Origin: Pseudomonadota bacterium
Lineage (GTDB): Bacteria; Cyanobacteriota; Vampirovibrionia; LMEP-6097
Reading direction: 5' to 3'
Length of the DNA stretch: 6,030 nucleotides
Assembly: GCA_009924885.1 (NCBI GenBank)
Contig: RFQS01000141.1
Span: 1 to 6,030, forward strand
Shown: positions 1-6,030 of the stretch, piece by piece
Layout of the letters: the number at the start of each line of letters is the position of its first letter
Numbering within the stretch: position 1 is the first letter of the stretch
Notes under the pieces: model-generated
The model's input: the letters and a program-made list of their open reading frames with translations, nothing else
Databases searched by the model: none
What the model was told of the DNA's origin: nothing
Position numbers and translations under genes: made by a program

Positions 1-746
1 TTTTTTTCAGCATTAAATTCACGAGCGAGTTCTAGTAAATAAGGATCGTCATAATTAAAAATAAGGCTATTTTCATAATCACTAGATAGATTAAATAGTT
101 TCTCTTTACTGGTTTTATATTCATCCATATTACGGTGCCAGTCTAGATGATCTTCTGTGAGGTTTAAATAAATGGCAGCTTGTGCTGGAAATCTTTCGAG
201 GATGGACTGCTTAGAATAAAAAAGCTGAAAGGAACTTACTTCTAGAACTGCGACATTAGCTCTGCTATAGCTCCAGAAATCTAAGAAAGGTGTACCATTG
301 TTTCCGACAGCTTTAGTTCCCAGTAAATGAGCAGTTAGCTCACTAGTAGTGGTTTTCCCGTTAGTACCAGTGACCGCGATGTATCTGACGGCGTTTACAG
401 TGGCCTCTAAATCCTGTAACTTAGTAATAAATAAATCTAAGTCTGTTAAGTACTTGATTTTATCCTGCTCCACTAATTTACAGATGTACTGAATGATTTC
501 AGTGTCGGGCTGAAAACCTGGACTAATAGCGACTATGTCTATATCGTCAAGGAGGCTCATTTTTTGAGTGCCGAAGTGAAATTTAACCCCTTCTTGAGTT
601 AGAAAGTCAATCTGTGACTTTAATTCTTGAAAACTATTTCTCTCTTTCTGCTCTATCACAGTAATATCATAAAGCTCATCATCCAGTGCATGTCTGATTA
701 AAGAGAATGCTGTTTTTCCTAAGCCGAGTATTGCTATTTTATCCAT
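1..746 (-). CDS. murD: UDP-N-acetylmuramoyl-L-alanine--D-glutamate ligase MurD (3' end cut by window edge)
   Basis: Cytoplasmic Mur ligase that adds D-glutamate to UDP-MurNAc-L-Ala using ATP, an essential step in making peptidoglycan precursors. The reading frame from the ATG at 746 stays open to the left edge, giving 248 complete codons; family members are usually about 440-470 residues, so the C-terminal domain is outside the window. Visible in order: an N-terminal Rossmann-like start (MDKIAILGLGKTA), the ATP-binding loop GTNGKTTT at residues 127-134, the MurD-type motif LEVSSFQL at 168-175, NLTEDHLDWH at 195-204 with His200, and YKTSK at 210-214, whose Lys214 matches the carbamylated lysine of the family. 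The usual GNIG loop reads GNNG at 148-151, a mild deviation. The start lies 8 bp after the stop of the phosphatase/HATPase gene and has no clear Shine-Dalgarno, so it is probably co-transcribed and translationally coupled. MurD is favoured over MurC/E/F by the SSFQL and DHLDWH motifs. Confidence 0.95.
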   Translation of the reverse strand, partial: MDKIAILGLGKTAFSLIRHALDDELYDITVIEQKERNSFQELKSQIDFLTQEGVKFHFGTQKMSLLDDIDIVAISPGFQPDTEIIQYICKLVEQDKIKYLTDLDLFITKLQDLEATVNAVRYIAVTGTNGKTTTSELTAHLLGTKAVGNNGTPFLDFWSYSRANVAVLEVSSFQLFYSKQSILERFPAQAAIYLNLTEDHLDWHRNMDEYKTSKEKLFNLSSDYENSLIFNYDDPYLLELAREFNAEK

Positions 747-754
747 GAAATTTT

Positions 755-3166
755 TTACCAGTAAAAGAAGAGACCCATATGGTTACCGAGGTAGTTCCAT
801 GTAATTTTATCAAAAATTTCTTTAAGAAGCGGAATTCCTCTGCCGCCTTCACTTTCAGTACTAACTTCATCGATACTCATATGTTTATGTCTTTGCCAAT
901 TAAACCCTTTCCCTGGGTCTATCATGACGATTTTCAGTGAGCCATCTTTAATCTCATAACCGACTTGAACATGAGCTTCGCCAGAGTTTCTGACACCATA
1001 TTGGGCTACATTTGCGAAGGCTTCAGTAAGACCGAGTCTTAAGATGAGGCTGCTTTGCTCTGAGAGTCCATGGGTCTTGCAGTCATCGATTAAGGCTTTT
1101 ATATAATTATCACAGTTTTGATAATTGGTCATGTCGACTGCTTCTAATTTAAATTCTTTTTGTTCTATGCAGAGTAAAAGTCTGTCATCCGTGACTTCAC
1201 TGTCCCCGACTCTTTTGTTTAATTGTTGATTTAATTCTTCAGTGATTTGTTTAACACTTTTATCAGTCATAGATTGTAGAGCATCTAACATCCAGTCTTC
1301 GTTGTTGTTGCTCGGACTGATAAGAGTCTGTTCCATAAAGCCATCTGTGAAAAGTATAAGCTTATCTTTTGGTGATAATTGAATAGTCTGTCTCTGGTAA
1401 TAAGCTTCTAGATCTCTTGGATCTATTAAGCCCAGTGGTACACCAGTAGGCTCATCAGCTGAAAGCATAGTGGCTTTACCATCTTTTATGACATAAGGCT
1501 TGAGGTGGCCAGCATTAGTATAAGCGAGTTCACCAGTATTTAGGTTAAAGACTCCGTACCAAGCGGTTGCATAAAAATCAGAATTATTGCTTTGGGTAAG
1601 TAGTGAGTCACATAAAAAAGATATAACTTTTTCTGGAGTCCAGGCTAGTGAAGAGTTTTCGATAATCGCATTAAACTGTCCGAGAATATAACCAGTAAGC
1701 AGGGCAGCAGCAGGACCTTTACCTGATACATCACCGATTAAAACTCCAACTACATCTGGTGAAAGCTCTGAAACCCAGTAGAAATCACCAGACACATTGC
1801 TGTGTGGTTTATAAAGTACAGAAATATTCATAGAGGTGTTTAAAATATCGCCACCGATAAGTGAGCTTTGCACCCTTGCTGCTTGTTTTAATTCACGTGA
1901 AAGCCTTCCCTGATAAGCATTTAACTGCTCGTAAATTTCTGACTGTGTCATCGCTACTATAACCTGACTAGCAGCTGATTCTACGAATGTCACTTCATCT
2001 TCAGTCCAGGTTCGAGGAAATAGAGATTGAAATACGATCCAACCTCTTAATTCACCTTGAGCGAAAAGTGGTGTAGCCAGTGCAGATCTTGCTCCAGAGT
2101 TTATGAGTTCTTGTTTTTCTTCGTCATTTAATTTTTGTAAATTTTCGGTTGAGATCAGATTCTCAATGATTATTGTTGCGTAGATATCTTTAGTATTTAA
2201 CTTATCGAGAATTAAATGCTTGCATTGCCCTGCAATATTGGAAACACCAGTAGCACAGAATTCTTCTGAAATATGACCATTCATGAAAAGTAAACAGCGA
2301 GAGACTTTTACGGCAAAGCCCAATTCATTAACTGTTCGAGAAAGTATATCCTTGAGGTTTAAGCTTGAGCGAATCTGGCTAGTCAGGCTATTTAAGAGTT
2401 CTGCTTGTTTAGTCCTTTCATGTGATTTTTTAAATAAGCGTGCTCTTTCTATAGCTGTCATTAATGGATAAGAGATAGCTTGTAATAACTGAATATCATT
2501 ATCTTGCCAGTCATTATGCCTTGAACAGTCTTGTAAATAAATCAAGCCTAAGACTTCGTTTCTGAGTAGTAAGGGTACTGAAAGAAAAGAGAAGACATCG
2601 TCCAGGAAATGATTAGAGTATTCACGGTTTATTTCTTCAAATTGTAGAGGTCTTTTGCATCTGAGTATCCGGAAGAAAAATTCATCTCGCTTTAGTAAAT
2701 TATATTCGAGGTTACGTCCATGCTCGTCTTCACAGAACTCTACGACTTGAAATTTATTACCTTGTAAAAAAACTATCCCGCAGCGACTTACTTTAAAGAA
2801 TTTAGCCATCTGTTTAGTTAGATATTTAAGTATATGAGTGATGTTAAGTGAGCTGTTAACTTTTTCTACCCACTGATTTAAAAGTCTTTCTCTTTCAGCA
2901 AGAGCATGGGCAGATTGTCTTTCCTGCATTAAAGCGAAGGTAGTGTTTTGTAAATATAGAGATAACCTTTCAGTCTCAGCTAAAGTCTTTTCCATGATTG
3001 CAGTTTTTTCTGCATTCAATAAGCGCTCTTCCTCAAGCTGTTTAGTGAGGCTTTCGAGCTGTGCTTGTAATTCTTCTAGAGACCGATGCACAAGTCCATT
3101 TTCTGCATTTGCTTTATCAGTCTCTTCTATATTATCGGTGTCAGTGCTTTTAGAATTATTTTTCAC
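755..3166 (-). CDS. GAF-GAF-PP2C (RsbU/SpoIIE-type) phosphatase fused to RsbW-like HATPase kinase domain
   Basis: An 803-residue soluble signalling protein with no membrane segment or signal peptide. Seen in order: a polar, probably disordered N-terminus (1-27), a charged coiled coil (about 28-95), a first GAF domain (about 95-245), a second GAF domain (about 253-412), a PP2C/SpoIIE serine phosphatase (about 430-670) and a C-terminal HATPase domain (about 674-803). Phosphatase metal-site motifs look intact: SGDFYW 459-464, GDVSGKG 478-484, TDGF 607-610 and DDRLLL 660-665. The HATPase also keeps its ATP-site boxes: N-box LTEAFANVAQYG 713-724 (Glu715, Asn719), DPGKG 750-754 and GGRGIPLL 774-781. 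By family knowledge the phosphatase would activate a STAS antagonist by dephosphorylation, and the kinase domain would phosphorylate it or bind a sigma factor. The adjacent STAS gene, 1 bp upstream, is the obvious substrate. The start is GTG, without an SD, at the end of the STAS gene, so coupling is likely. The signal sensed by the GAF domains cannot be told from the sequence. Confidence 0.93.
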   Translation of the reverse strand: MKNNSKSTDTDNIEETDKANAENGLVHRSLEELQAQLESLTKQLEEERLLNAEKTAIMEKTLAETERLSLYLQNTTFALMQERQSAHALAERERLLNQWVEKVNSSLNITHILKYLTKQMAKFFKVSRCGIVFLQGNKFQVVEFCEDEHGRNLEYNLLKRDEFFFRILRCKRPLQFEEINREYSNHFLDDVFSFLSVPLLLRNEVLGLIYLQDCSRHNDWQDNDIQLLQAISYPLMTAIERARLFKKSHERTKQAELLNSLTSQIRSSLNLKDILSRTVNELGFAVKVSRCLLFMNGHISEEFCATGVSNIAGQCKHLILDKLNTKDIYATIIIENLISTENLQKLNDEEKQELINSGARSALATPLFAQGELRGWIVFQSLFPRTWTEDEVTFVESAASQVIVAMTQSEIYEQLNAYQGRLSRELKQAARVQSSLIGGDILNTSMNISVLYKPHSNVSGDFYWVSELSPDVVGVLIGDVSGKGPAAALLTGYILGQFNAIIENSSLAWTPEKVISFLCDSLLTQSNNSDFYATAWYGVFNLNTGELAYTNAGHLKPYVIKDGKATMLSADEPTGVPLGLIDPRDLEAYYQRQTIQLSPKDKLILFTDGFMEQTLISPSNNNEDWMLDALQSMTDKSVKQITEELNQQLNKRVGDSEVTDDRLLLCIEQKEFKLEAVDMTNYQNCDNYIKALIDDCKTHGLSEQSSLILRLGLTEAFANVAQYGVRNSGEAHVQVGYEIKDGSLKIVMIDPGKGFNWQRHKHMSIDEVSTESEGGRGIPLLKEIFDKITWNYLGNHMGLFFYW
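3078..3110 (-). repeat. 33-bp shared in-frame segment, copy 1 (in the phosphatase/HATPase gene)
   Basis: On the coding strand this segment matches 4251-4283 at 29 of 33 positions without gaps. It includes a shared 12-mer GCAGAAAATGGA, then TTGTGC, then CGGTCTCT. It encodes NAENGLVHRSL (residues 20-30), just ahead of the coiled coil. The flanks do not match. Because it lies outside any conserved domain, an insertion here would be tolerated. Identity was counted by eye, and the nature of the element is unknown. Confidence 0.6.
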
Positions 3167-3167
3167 T

Positions 3168-3497
3168 TTAGCTAGTCTGGGAACTAATACTCGTCAATTG
3201 ATGTAACCTTGCGATTTTTAAAAGGTTTTGAACGTGATCTACCACATTCTGAAATTCAAGGTCCGCTCCAATGATTTTACACTCTTTCCAGAGTCTTACA
3301 AAAGAACCCATTCCCGCACTATCAATAAAATCTAATCTTTTACAATCTATGGTCACTTTATTCTGTTCTTTTAAATATGGCAGAATAGTATCTTTAAATT
3401 TCTCAGCTTCACTGTAAAGCAATTGCCCACCCACCTCAATTTCAAGATGTTTCTCTTCATTCCGGACAATTTCTAATTCAAGCATAATATTGTACAT
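3168..3497 (-). CDS. STAS-domain anti-sigma factor antagonist (RsbV/SpoIIAA-like)
   Basis: A single-domain cytoplasmic STAS protein of 109 residues, normal for RsbV/SpoIIAA. The key motif is LDFIDSAGMGSF (55-66). Ser60 in DSAG is the position that partner-switching kinases phosphorylate; unphosphorylated antagonist binds the RsbW-type partner and releases its target. The C-terminal stretch LLKIARLHQLTSI fits the last STAS helix and strand. The gene ends 1 bp before the GTG of the phosphatase/HATPase fusion, which supplies the predicted phosphatase and kinase for Ser60, so the pair reads as a complete switch. The first ATG (3497) is kept because it gives the longest open frame. A second in-frame ATG at 3485 would remove four residues and starts closer to the usual STAS beginning, so the start is uncertain. 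Neither start has a visible SD. Its target could be a sigma factor, a kinase or a c-di-GMP enzyme, and none of these is in the window. Confidence 0.93.
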   Translation of the reverse strand: MYNIMLELEIVRNEEKHLEIEVGGQLLYSEAEKFKDTILPYLKEQNKVTIDCKRLDFIDSAGMGSFVRLWKECKIIGADLEFQNVVDHVQNLLKIARLHQLTSISSQTS

Positions 3498-3522
3498 TTT
3501 TGTTGGTGTTAAGCTAAAAGCT
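3498..3522. promoter_or_regulatory. 25-bp divergent intergenic region between the STAS gene and the amidohydrolase
   Basis: This is the only non-coding space from which both the minus-strand STAS operon and the plus-strand amidohydrolase could be controlled. It is too short for two complete promoters, so promoter elements must lie inside one or both genes. A TATATT box on the minus strand (3536-3541), inside the start of the amidohydrolase, is a possible -10 for the STAS operon. CATAAT (3483-3488), inside the start of the STAS gene, is a possible -10 for the amidohydrolase. Neither has a convincing -35. A short dyad, AGCT-AAA-AGCT, sits at 3512-3522 directly before the ATG and could be an operator or chance. 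Confidence 0.3.
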
Positions 3523-4983
3523 ATGGTACTAGATCAATATACCCAGAATATAATAATAAGGAACTCAAAAGAACTAGTCAAAAACGCTAAAATCAACTCA
3601 GAAAATGGTTATATAGCTAATGTATCAGCCTTATCTGAAATAAATACACCAGATAACCTAGCCAAAAAACAGATAATTTCACCAGGATTTATAAATTTAC
3701 ACTCACATCTTGCATATACGCATTTAGATTTAAAGCCTAAAAATCTTTTTGCTTGGTTAAAAGATTTAATGCATAAAGTTCAAAATGAATCTTTCGATCC
3801 AGTGACGGCAAGCCTTGCTGGAGCAAAGCTTGCACTTAGTACAGGTACAACATTTTTAATAGATAATACTTCACACTTAGACGCAAGCGTAAAAGCTTTT
3901 CAGCAAACTGGTTTAAGAGGAATTATTGGACTTGAGCTGTTCGGTTCTGATCCACAGCAAGCTAAAAGTATTTTAAATAAGGCGGTAGAAGAATTAAGGC
4001 TGATGACACGGAGTTTAAAAGCTGAACACTCTGATGGAGTGCTGGAACAGAGCCATAAAATTCAGTTCGCTCTTTCACCACATTCTTTATACAGTGTTTC
4101 TAGTGAATTACTTGAAGAGATACAGGTATTTCTGGCTAAAGATTCTTCTGCGTCTCACATACTGCCTCTTTTATTAATGCACTTCGCAGAAGATGAATTA
4201 GAAGAGAAGTATTTTAGAGGTGTAGATTTTGAGCGTAATCATGTTGACGAAAACGCAGAAAATGGAGTTGTGCGGCGGTCTCTTATTGGTGATGGTCTGG
4301 AGGGTTCCTTAGTAAATGATGATCAGGAGCTTGTGCTGATGTACGATTTCTGGGAGTCTCTAGGGGTCTTAGATTTAAAGAAAAAATATAGAAAGCAGGC
4401 TGAGTCATCTTGGGATTATTTTAAAAAATATGTACTCAGTGAAGGAAATGGAACGTGCCATCAGCCTCTTAAATATTTATTAACTCACGCTATAAACCTT
4501 TCAGAGAGTGAGATTCGAGAACTTGCTAATTATCCTGAAATTTCTTTAGTCAGCTGCCCGCGTAGTAATCAGTTTTTAAAGCATAATATGGCACAAGTCG
4601 CTCTTTGGGAGCAGTCTCGTGGTGTGAATTACGGTCTGGGGACTGATAGTAAAGCTTCTAATTATGATTTGGATTTAAGGTCGGAGTTGAAGCTGCTTAT
4701 TGAGACCGCTGGAAGCGCAGGAATTGGAGTTCAGCGGCAGCATCATGAATATACTGCCCAGAGGCAGTATGAGCTATTAACTAGTGCCGCTGCTAAGGCT
4801 ATTGGCATGGATGATAAAATAGGCAGCCTAGAAGAAGCTAAGTATGCTGATTATGTAGTTTTTGAAGTGATGGATGATAATTTAGACCTAGATTCGGTAG
4901 ATCCTTATGCTTTAGTTTTAGATGGAGAGAAGACTAGGGTTAAAGAGGTTTACGTGGGAGGGGATTTAGTCCATAGATGTTAA
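3523..4983 (+). CDS. metal-dependent amidohydrolase, chlorohydrolase/deaminase (ATZ/TRZ-like) family
   Basis: A cytoplasmic TIM-barrel amidohydrolase of 486 residues from the ATG chosen here. Metal and catalytic positions are all present: HSH (His60, His62) in PGFINLHSHL, His220 with Glu223 in MHFAED, His322 in LTHAINLSE, and Asp375 in GLGTDSKASN. CPRSN at 345-349 is typical of this deaminase group. The ends form the usual small beta domain (VKNAKI near the N-terminus, YADYVVFEV near the C-terminus). Family members hydrolyse or deaminate N-containing rings or nucleosides. From memory, the layout resembles the Helicobacter-type aminodeoxyfutalosine deaminase of menaquinone synthesis, but the substrate cannot be assigned. 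The His220-His322 spacing is about 100 residues, longer than usual, and holds a low-similarity insertion (about 234-270) with the 33-bp shared repeat. A TTG at 3490 opens the same frame but would overlap the STAS start, and MYIFVGVKLKA does not look like the family N-terminus, so the ATG is preferred. No SD is seen. The first 200 bp are more AT-rich than the rest. Confidence 0.85.
   Translation: MVLDQYTQNIIIRNSKELVKNAKINSENGYIANVSALSEINTPDNLAKKQIISPGFINLHSHLAYTHLDLKPKNLFAWLKDLMHKVQNESFDPVTASLAGAKLALSTGTTFLIDNTSHLDASVKAFQQTGLRGIIGLELFGSDPQQAKSILNKAVEELRLMTRSLKAEHSDGVLEQSHKIQFALSPHSLYSVSSELLEEIQVFLAKDSSASHILPLLLMHFAEDELEEKYFRGVDFERNHVDENAENGVVRRSLIGDGLEGSLVNDDQELVLMYDFWESLGVLDLKKKYRKQAESSWDYFKKYVLSEGNGTCHQPLKYLLTHAINLSESEIRELANYPEISLVSCPRSNQFLKHNMAQVALWEQSRGVNYGLGTDSKASNYDLDLRSELKLLIETAGSAGIGVQRQHHEYTAQRQYELLTSAAAKAIGMDDKIGSLEEAKYADYVVFEVMDDNLDLDSVDPYALVLDGEKTRVKEVYVGGDLVHRC
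4251..4283 (+). repeat. 33-bp shared in-frame segment, copy 2 (in the amidohydrolase gene)
   Basis: Second copy of the segment at 3078-3110, in the opposite genomic orientation but in the same reading frame relative to its host gene. It encodes NAENGVVRRSL (residues 244-254) within a stretch that looks inserted between metal-ligand motifs. Differences from copy 1 are one silent change (AAC for AAT), GTT for CTT (Val for Leu) and CGG for CAT (Arg for His). The shared codons GCA, GAA, AAT, GGA, GTG, CGG and TCT are identical at third positions, pointing to recent common DNA origin. Confidence 0.6.
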
Positions 4984-5005
4984 ATCAGGAACAACCCTAT
5001 TTAAC
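4979..5005. terminator. hairpin over the convergent gene ends, possible bidirectional terminator
   Basis: GTTAAAT (4979-4985) pairs with ATTTAAC (4999-5005), and AGG (4987-4989) pairs with CCT (4996-4998). This makes a 10-bp stem with one bulged C at 4986 and a six-base loop AACAAC. It spans the whole 13-bp gap and includes the TAA of the amidohydrolase and the TAG of fliI. Neither strand has a clear U-tract after the stem, so a classical intrinsic terminator is not proven. It may instead protect 3' ends or limit convergent read-through. Confidence 0.4.
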
Positions 5006-6030
5006 TGCCTGTAACAACTGTAATAATTCCTCATAGCTAGTGTAGTCTTCGGTTTTCTGTTTAAGTATATTATTAATTTTATCTATCTCTGCCACAGCTT
5101 TATCTATAGCTGGGTTATTACCTCGTTGATAAGCCCCGATGTTAATAAGGTCTTTAGCGTCTTCATAGCTTGCCATGTAGGTGCGAAGAAGGCTAGCTGC
5201 TTCTTTATGTTCAGGGGTGACTATACTGCCCATAACCCTGCTCACTGACTGGAGTACATCTATCGCGGGGAAGTGATTTTTGTGAGCCAGCTTTCGTGAA
5301 AGTACTATGTGACCATCGAGGACACCTCTAGCAAGGTCACTGATAGGTTCATTCATATCATCACCCTCTACAAGAACTGTATAGAGTGCTGTGATGCTGC
5401 CCTTTTCACCGGTACCACTTCTTTCTAATAGTCTTGGAATTAATGAAAATACACTAGGTGTGTAACCTCTAGTCGCAGGCGGTTCGCCTACTGCTAGCCC
5501 TATCTCTCGTTGAGCTAAAGCTACACGTGTAACACTGTCTAGCATTAGTAAAACATTTTTCCCTTCCACATCCCTAAAATATTCTGCTATAGAATGAGCG
5601 AATAGAGCTGCTTTGACTCTAATTAAGCTAGGCTGGTCTCCTGTAGCCACTACTACTACTGATTTCTTTAAACCTTCTTCTCCTAGACTTTCTTCGATAA
5701 ATTCTCTTACTTCTCTGCCTCGCTCACCAATAAGGGCGATGACGTTGATGTCGGCATCTGCGTTTTTAGCGATCATACCCATCAGAGTACTTTTACCTAC
5801 GCCTGAACCAGCGAAGATTCCCATACGCTGCCCTTTTCCACAGGATAAGAAACCATCTAAGGCTCTGACACCAAAGAACATCTGTTCCTCTATACGGCTC
5901 TTCTTCAGAGGGTTTAAAGTTTTAGCAGGCCATTGCGTGGCGGTGTGCTCAGCTCTAAGTTTAATTCCTTCATCGAGTGGTTCACCGAAAGCATCTAAAA
6001 TTCTGCCTTTTAGTCGAGGACCGACTTTAA
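4997..6030 (-). CDS. fliI: flagellar type III export ATPase FliI (5' end cut by window edge)
   Basis: The hexameric ATPase at the cytoplasmic face of the flagellar export apparatus, which helps unfold and deliver rod, hook and filament subunits. The frame is open to the right edge, giving 343 residues here; FliI is usually about 430-460, so roughly the first 100 residues (the N-terminal beta-barrel) are missing. Seen in window numbering: GRILDAFGEPLDEG near the start, RALDGFLSCGKGQRMGIF leading into the P-loop GSGVGKST (74-81), GERGREV (101-107), the Walker B strand NVLLMLDSVTR with Asp164, then GEPPATRGYTPSVFSLIPRLLER, VEGDDMNEPISD and the C-terminal DLINIGAYQRGNNP. The ATG at 5881 is internal, since the codons upstream continue the FliI sequence. 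The closely related SctN of injectisomes and the F1/V-ATPase subunits are less likely given the FliI-like RALDG, GEPPATRGYTPSVF and INIGAY segments. Other flagellar genes probably lie upstream, beyond the right edge; the gene ends an operon converging on the amidohydrolase. Confidence 0.95.
   Translation of the reverse strand, partial: KVGPRLKGRILDAFGEPLDEGIKLRAEHTATQWPAKTLNPLKKSRIEEQMFFGVRALDGFLSCGKGQRMGIFAGSGVGKSTLMGMIAKNADADINVIALIGERGREVREFIEESLGEEGLKKSVVVVATGDQPSLIRVKAALFAHSIAEYFRDVEGKNVLLMLDSVTRVALAQREIGLAVGEPPATRGYTPSVFSLIPRLLERSGTGEKGSITALYTVLVEGDDMNEPISDLARGVLDGHIVLSRKLAHKNHFPAIDVLQSVSRVMGSIVTPEHKEAASLLRTYMASYEDAKDLINIGAYQRGNNPAIDKAVAEIDKINNILKQKTEDYTSYEELLQLLQAVK

Noticed and set aside
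2283..2471. Plus-strand open frame of 62 codons
   Set aside because: It lies entirely inside the well-supported GAF-GAF-PP2C gene on the other strand and has no family-like sequence or ribosome site.
3006..3016. Third possible partial copy of the repeat (TTTTCTGCATT, also in 3099-3109)
   Set aside because: Only 11 bases match, the rest of the repeat is absent, and matches of this length are expected by chance in AT-rich sequence of this size.
2943..3206. Plus-strand open frame of 87 codons with runs of Ser, Leu and Val
   Set aside because: Its Ser/Val/Leu-rich composition is the antisense image of the coiled-coil-coding segment, and it overlaps two real genes.
3490..3522. TTG start for the amidohydrolase, adding 11 residues
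   Set aside because: It would overlap the divergent STAS start, has no SD, and adds residues unlike the family N-terminus. The ATG at 3523 is more plausible, though not proven.
3598..3608. TCAGAAAATGG near the amidohydrolase start, resembling the repeat core
   Set aside because: The match stops after about 10 bases, and the encoded ENGYI fits the normal N-terminal strand of amidohydrolases.
5879..5881. ATG as the start of fliI
   Set aside because: Codons upstream of it to the window edge continue typical FliI sequence (GRILDAFGEPLDEG), so this methionine is internal.
1..6030. Frequent CTAG tetranucleotides
   Set aside because: A hand count of roughly 29 is near what the base composition predicts. 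CTAG is simply not depleted as it is in many bacteria, and no site-specific clustering was seen.
4997..6030. Injectisome ATPase (SctN) instead of FliI
   Set aside because: The motif set and C-terminal INIGAY segment fit FliI better, and nothing else in the window suggests an injectisome.

Overview
The window comes from an AT-rich bacterial chromosome. The organism makes peptidoglycan (murD) and carries flagellar export genes (fliI), so it is, or descends from, a motile walled bacterium. None of the four translation starts visible here has a clear Shine-Dalgarno sequence. Weak SD use, flagella and a GAF-GAF-PP2C regulatory protein together would fit a non-photosynthetic relative of the cyanobacteria (Melainabacteria/Vampirovibrionia type). 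That is a low-confidence inference, because no phylogenetic marker was tested. I see no phage, IS, tRNA, rRNA or CRISPR sequence. Coding density is very high: the gaps between genes are 8, 1, 25 and 13 bp.

Layout from left to right: (1) murD on the minus strand, running off the left edge, so its C-terminal part is missing. (2) A minus-strand gene for an 803-residue signalling protein with a coiled coil, two GAF domains, a PP2C/SpoIIE-type phosphatase and an RsbW-like HATPase domain. (3) A minus-strand STAS-domain anti-sigma-factor antagonist of RsbV/SpoIIAA type. Genes 3, 2 and 1 are transcribed in that order as a probable operon, with gaps of 1 bp and 8 bp. (4) A divergent plus-strand metal-dependent amidohydrolase of the chlorohydrolase/deaminase group. 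(5) Convergent to it, a minus-strand fliI that runs off the right edge, so its N-terminus is missing. A hairpin spans the convergent gap and overlaps both stop codons.

The STAS protein and the phosphatase/HATPase fusion together hold all three classical partner-switching activities: antagonist, antagonist phosphatase and antagonist kinase. They are on only two polypeptides, and no sigma factor is in view. The GAF domains would sense a signal, and the phosphatase and kinase domains would set the phosphorylation state of the STAS protein. murD directly downstream suggests co-expression of this switch with cell-wall synthesis.

The most unexpected signal is a 33-bp segment found twice, at 3078-3110 (minus sense) and 4251-4283 (plus sense), with 29 of 33 bases identical. 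It lies in the same reading frame in two unrelated proteins: the disordered N-terminus of the phosphatase fusion, and an apparent insertion between metal ligands of the amidohydrolase. It resembles an in-frame, coding-tolerated dispersed repeat and is the best candidate here for something undescribed.
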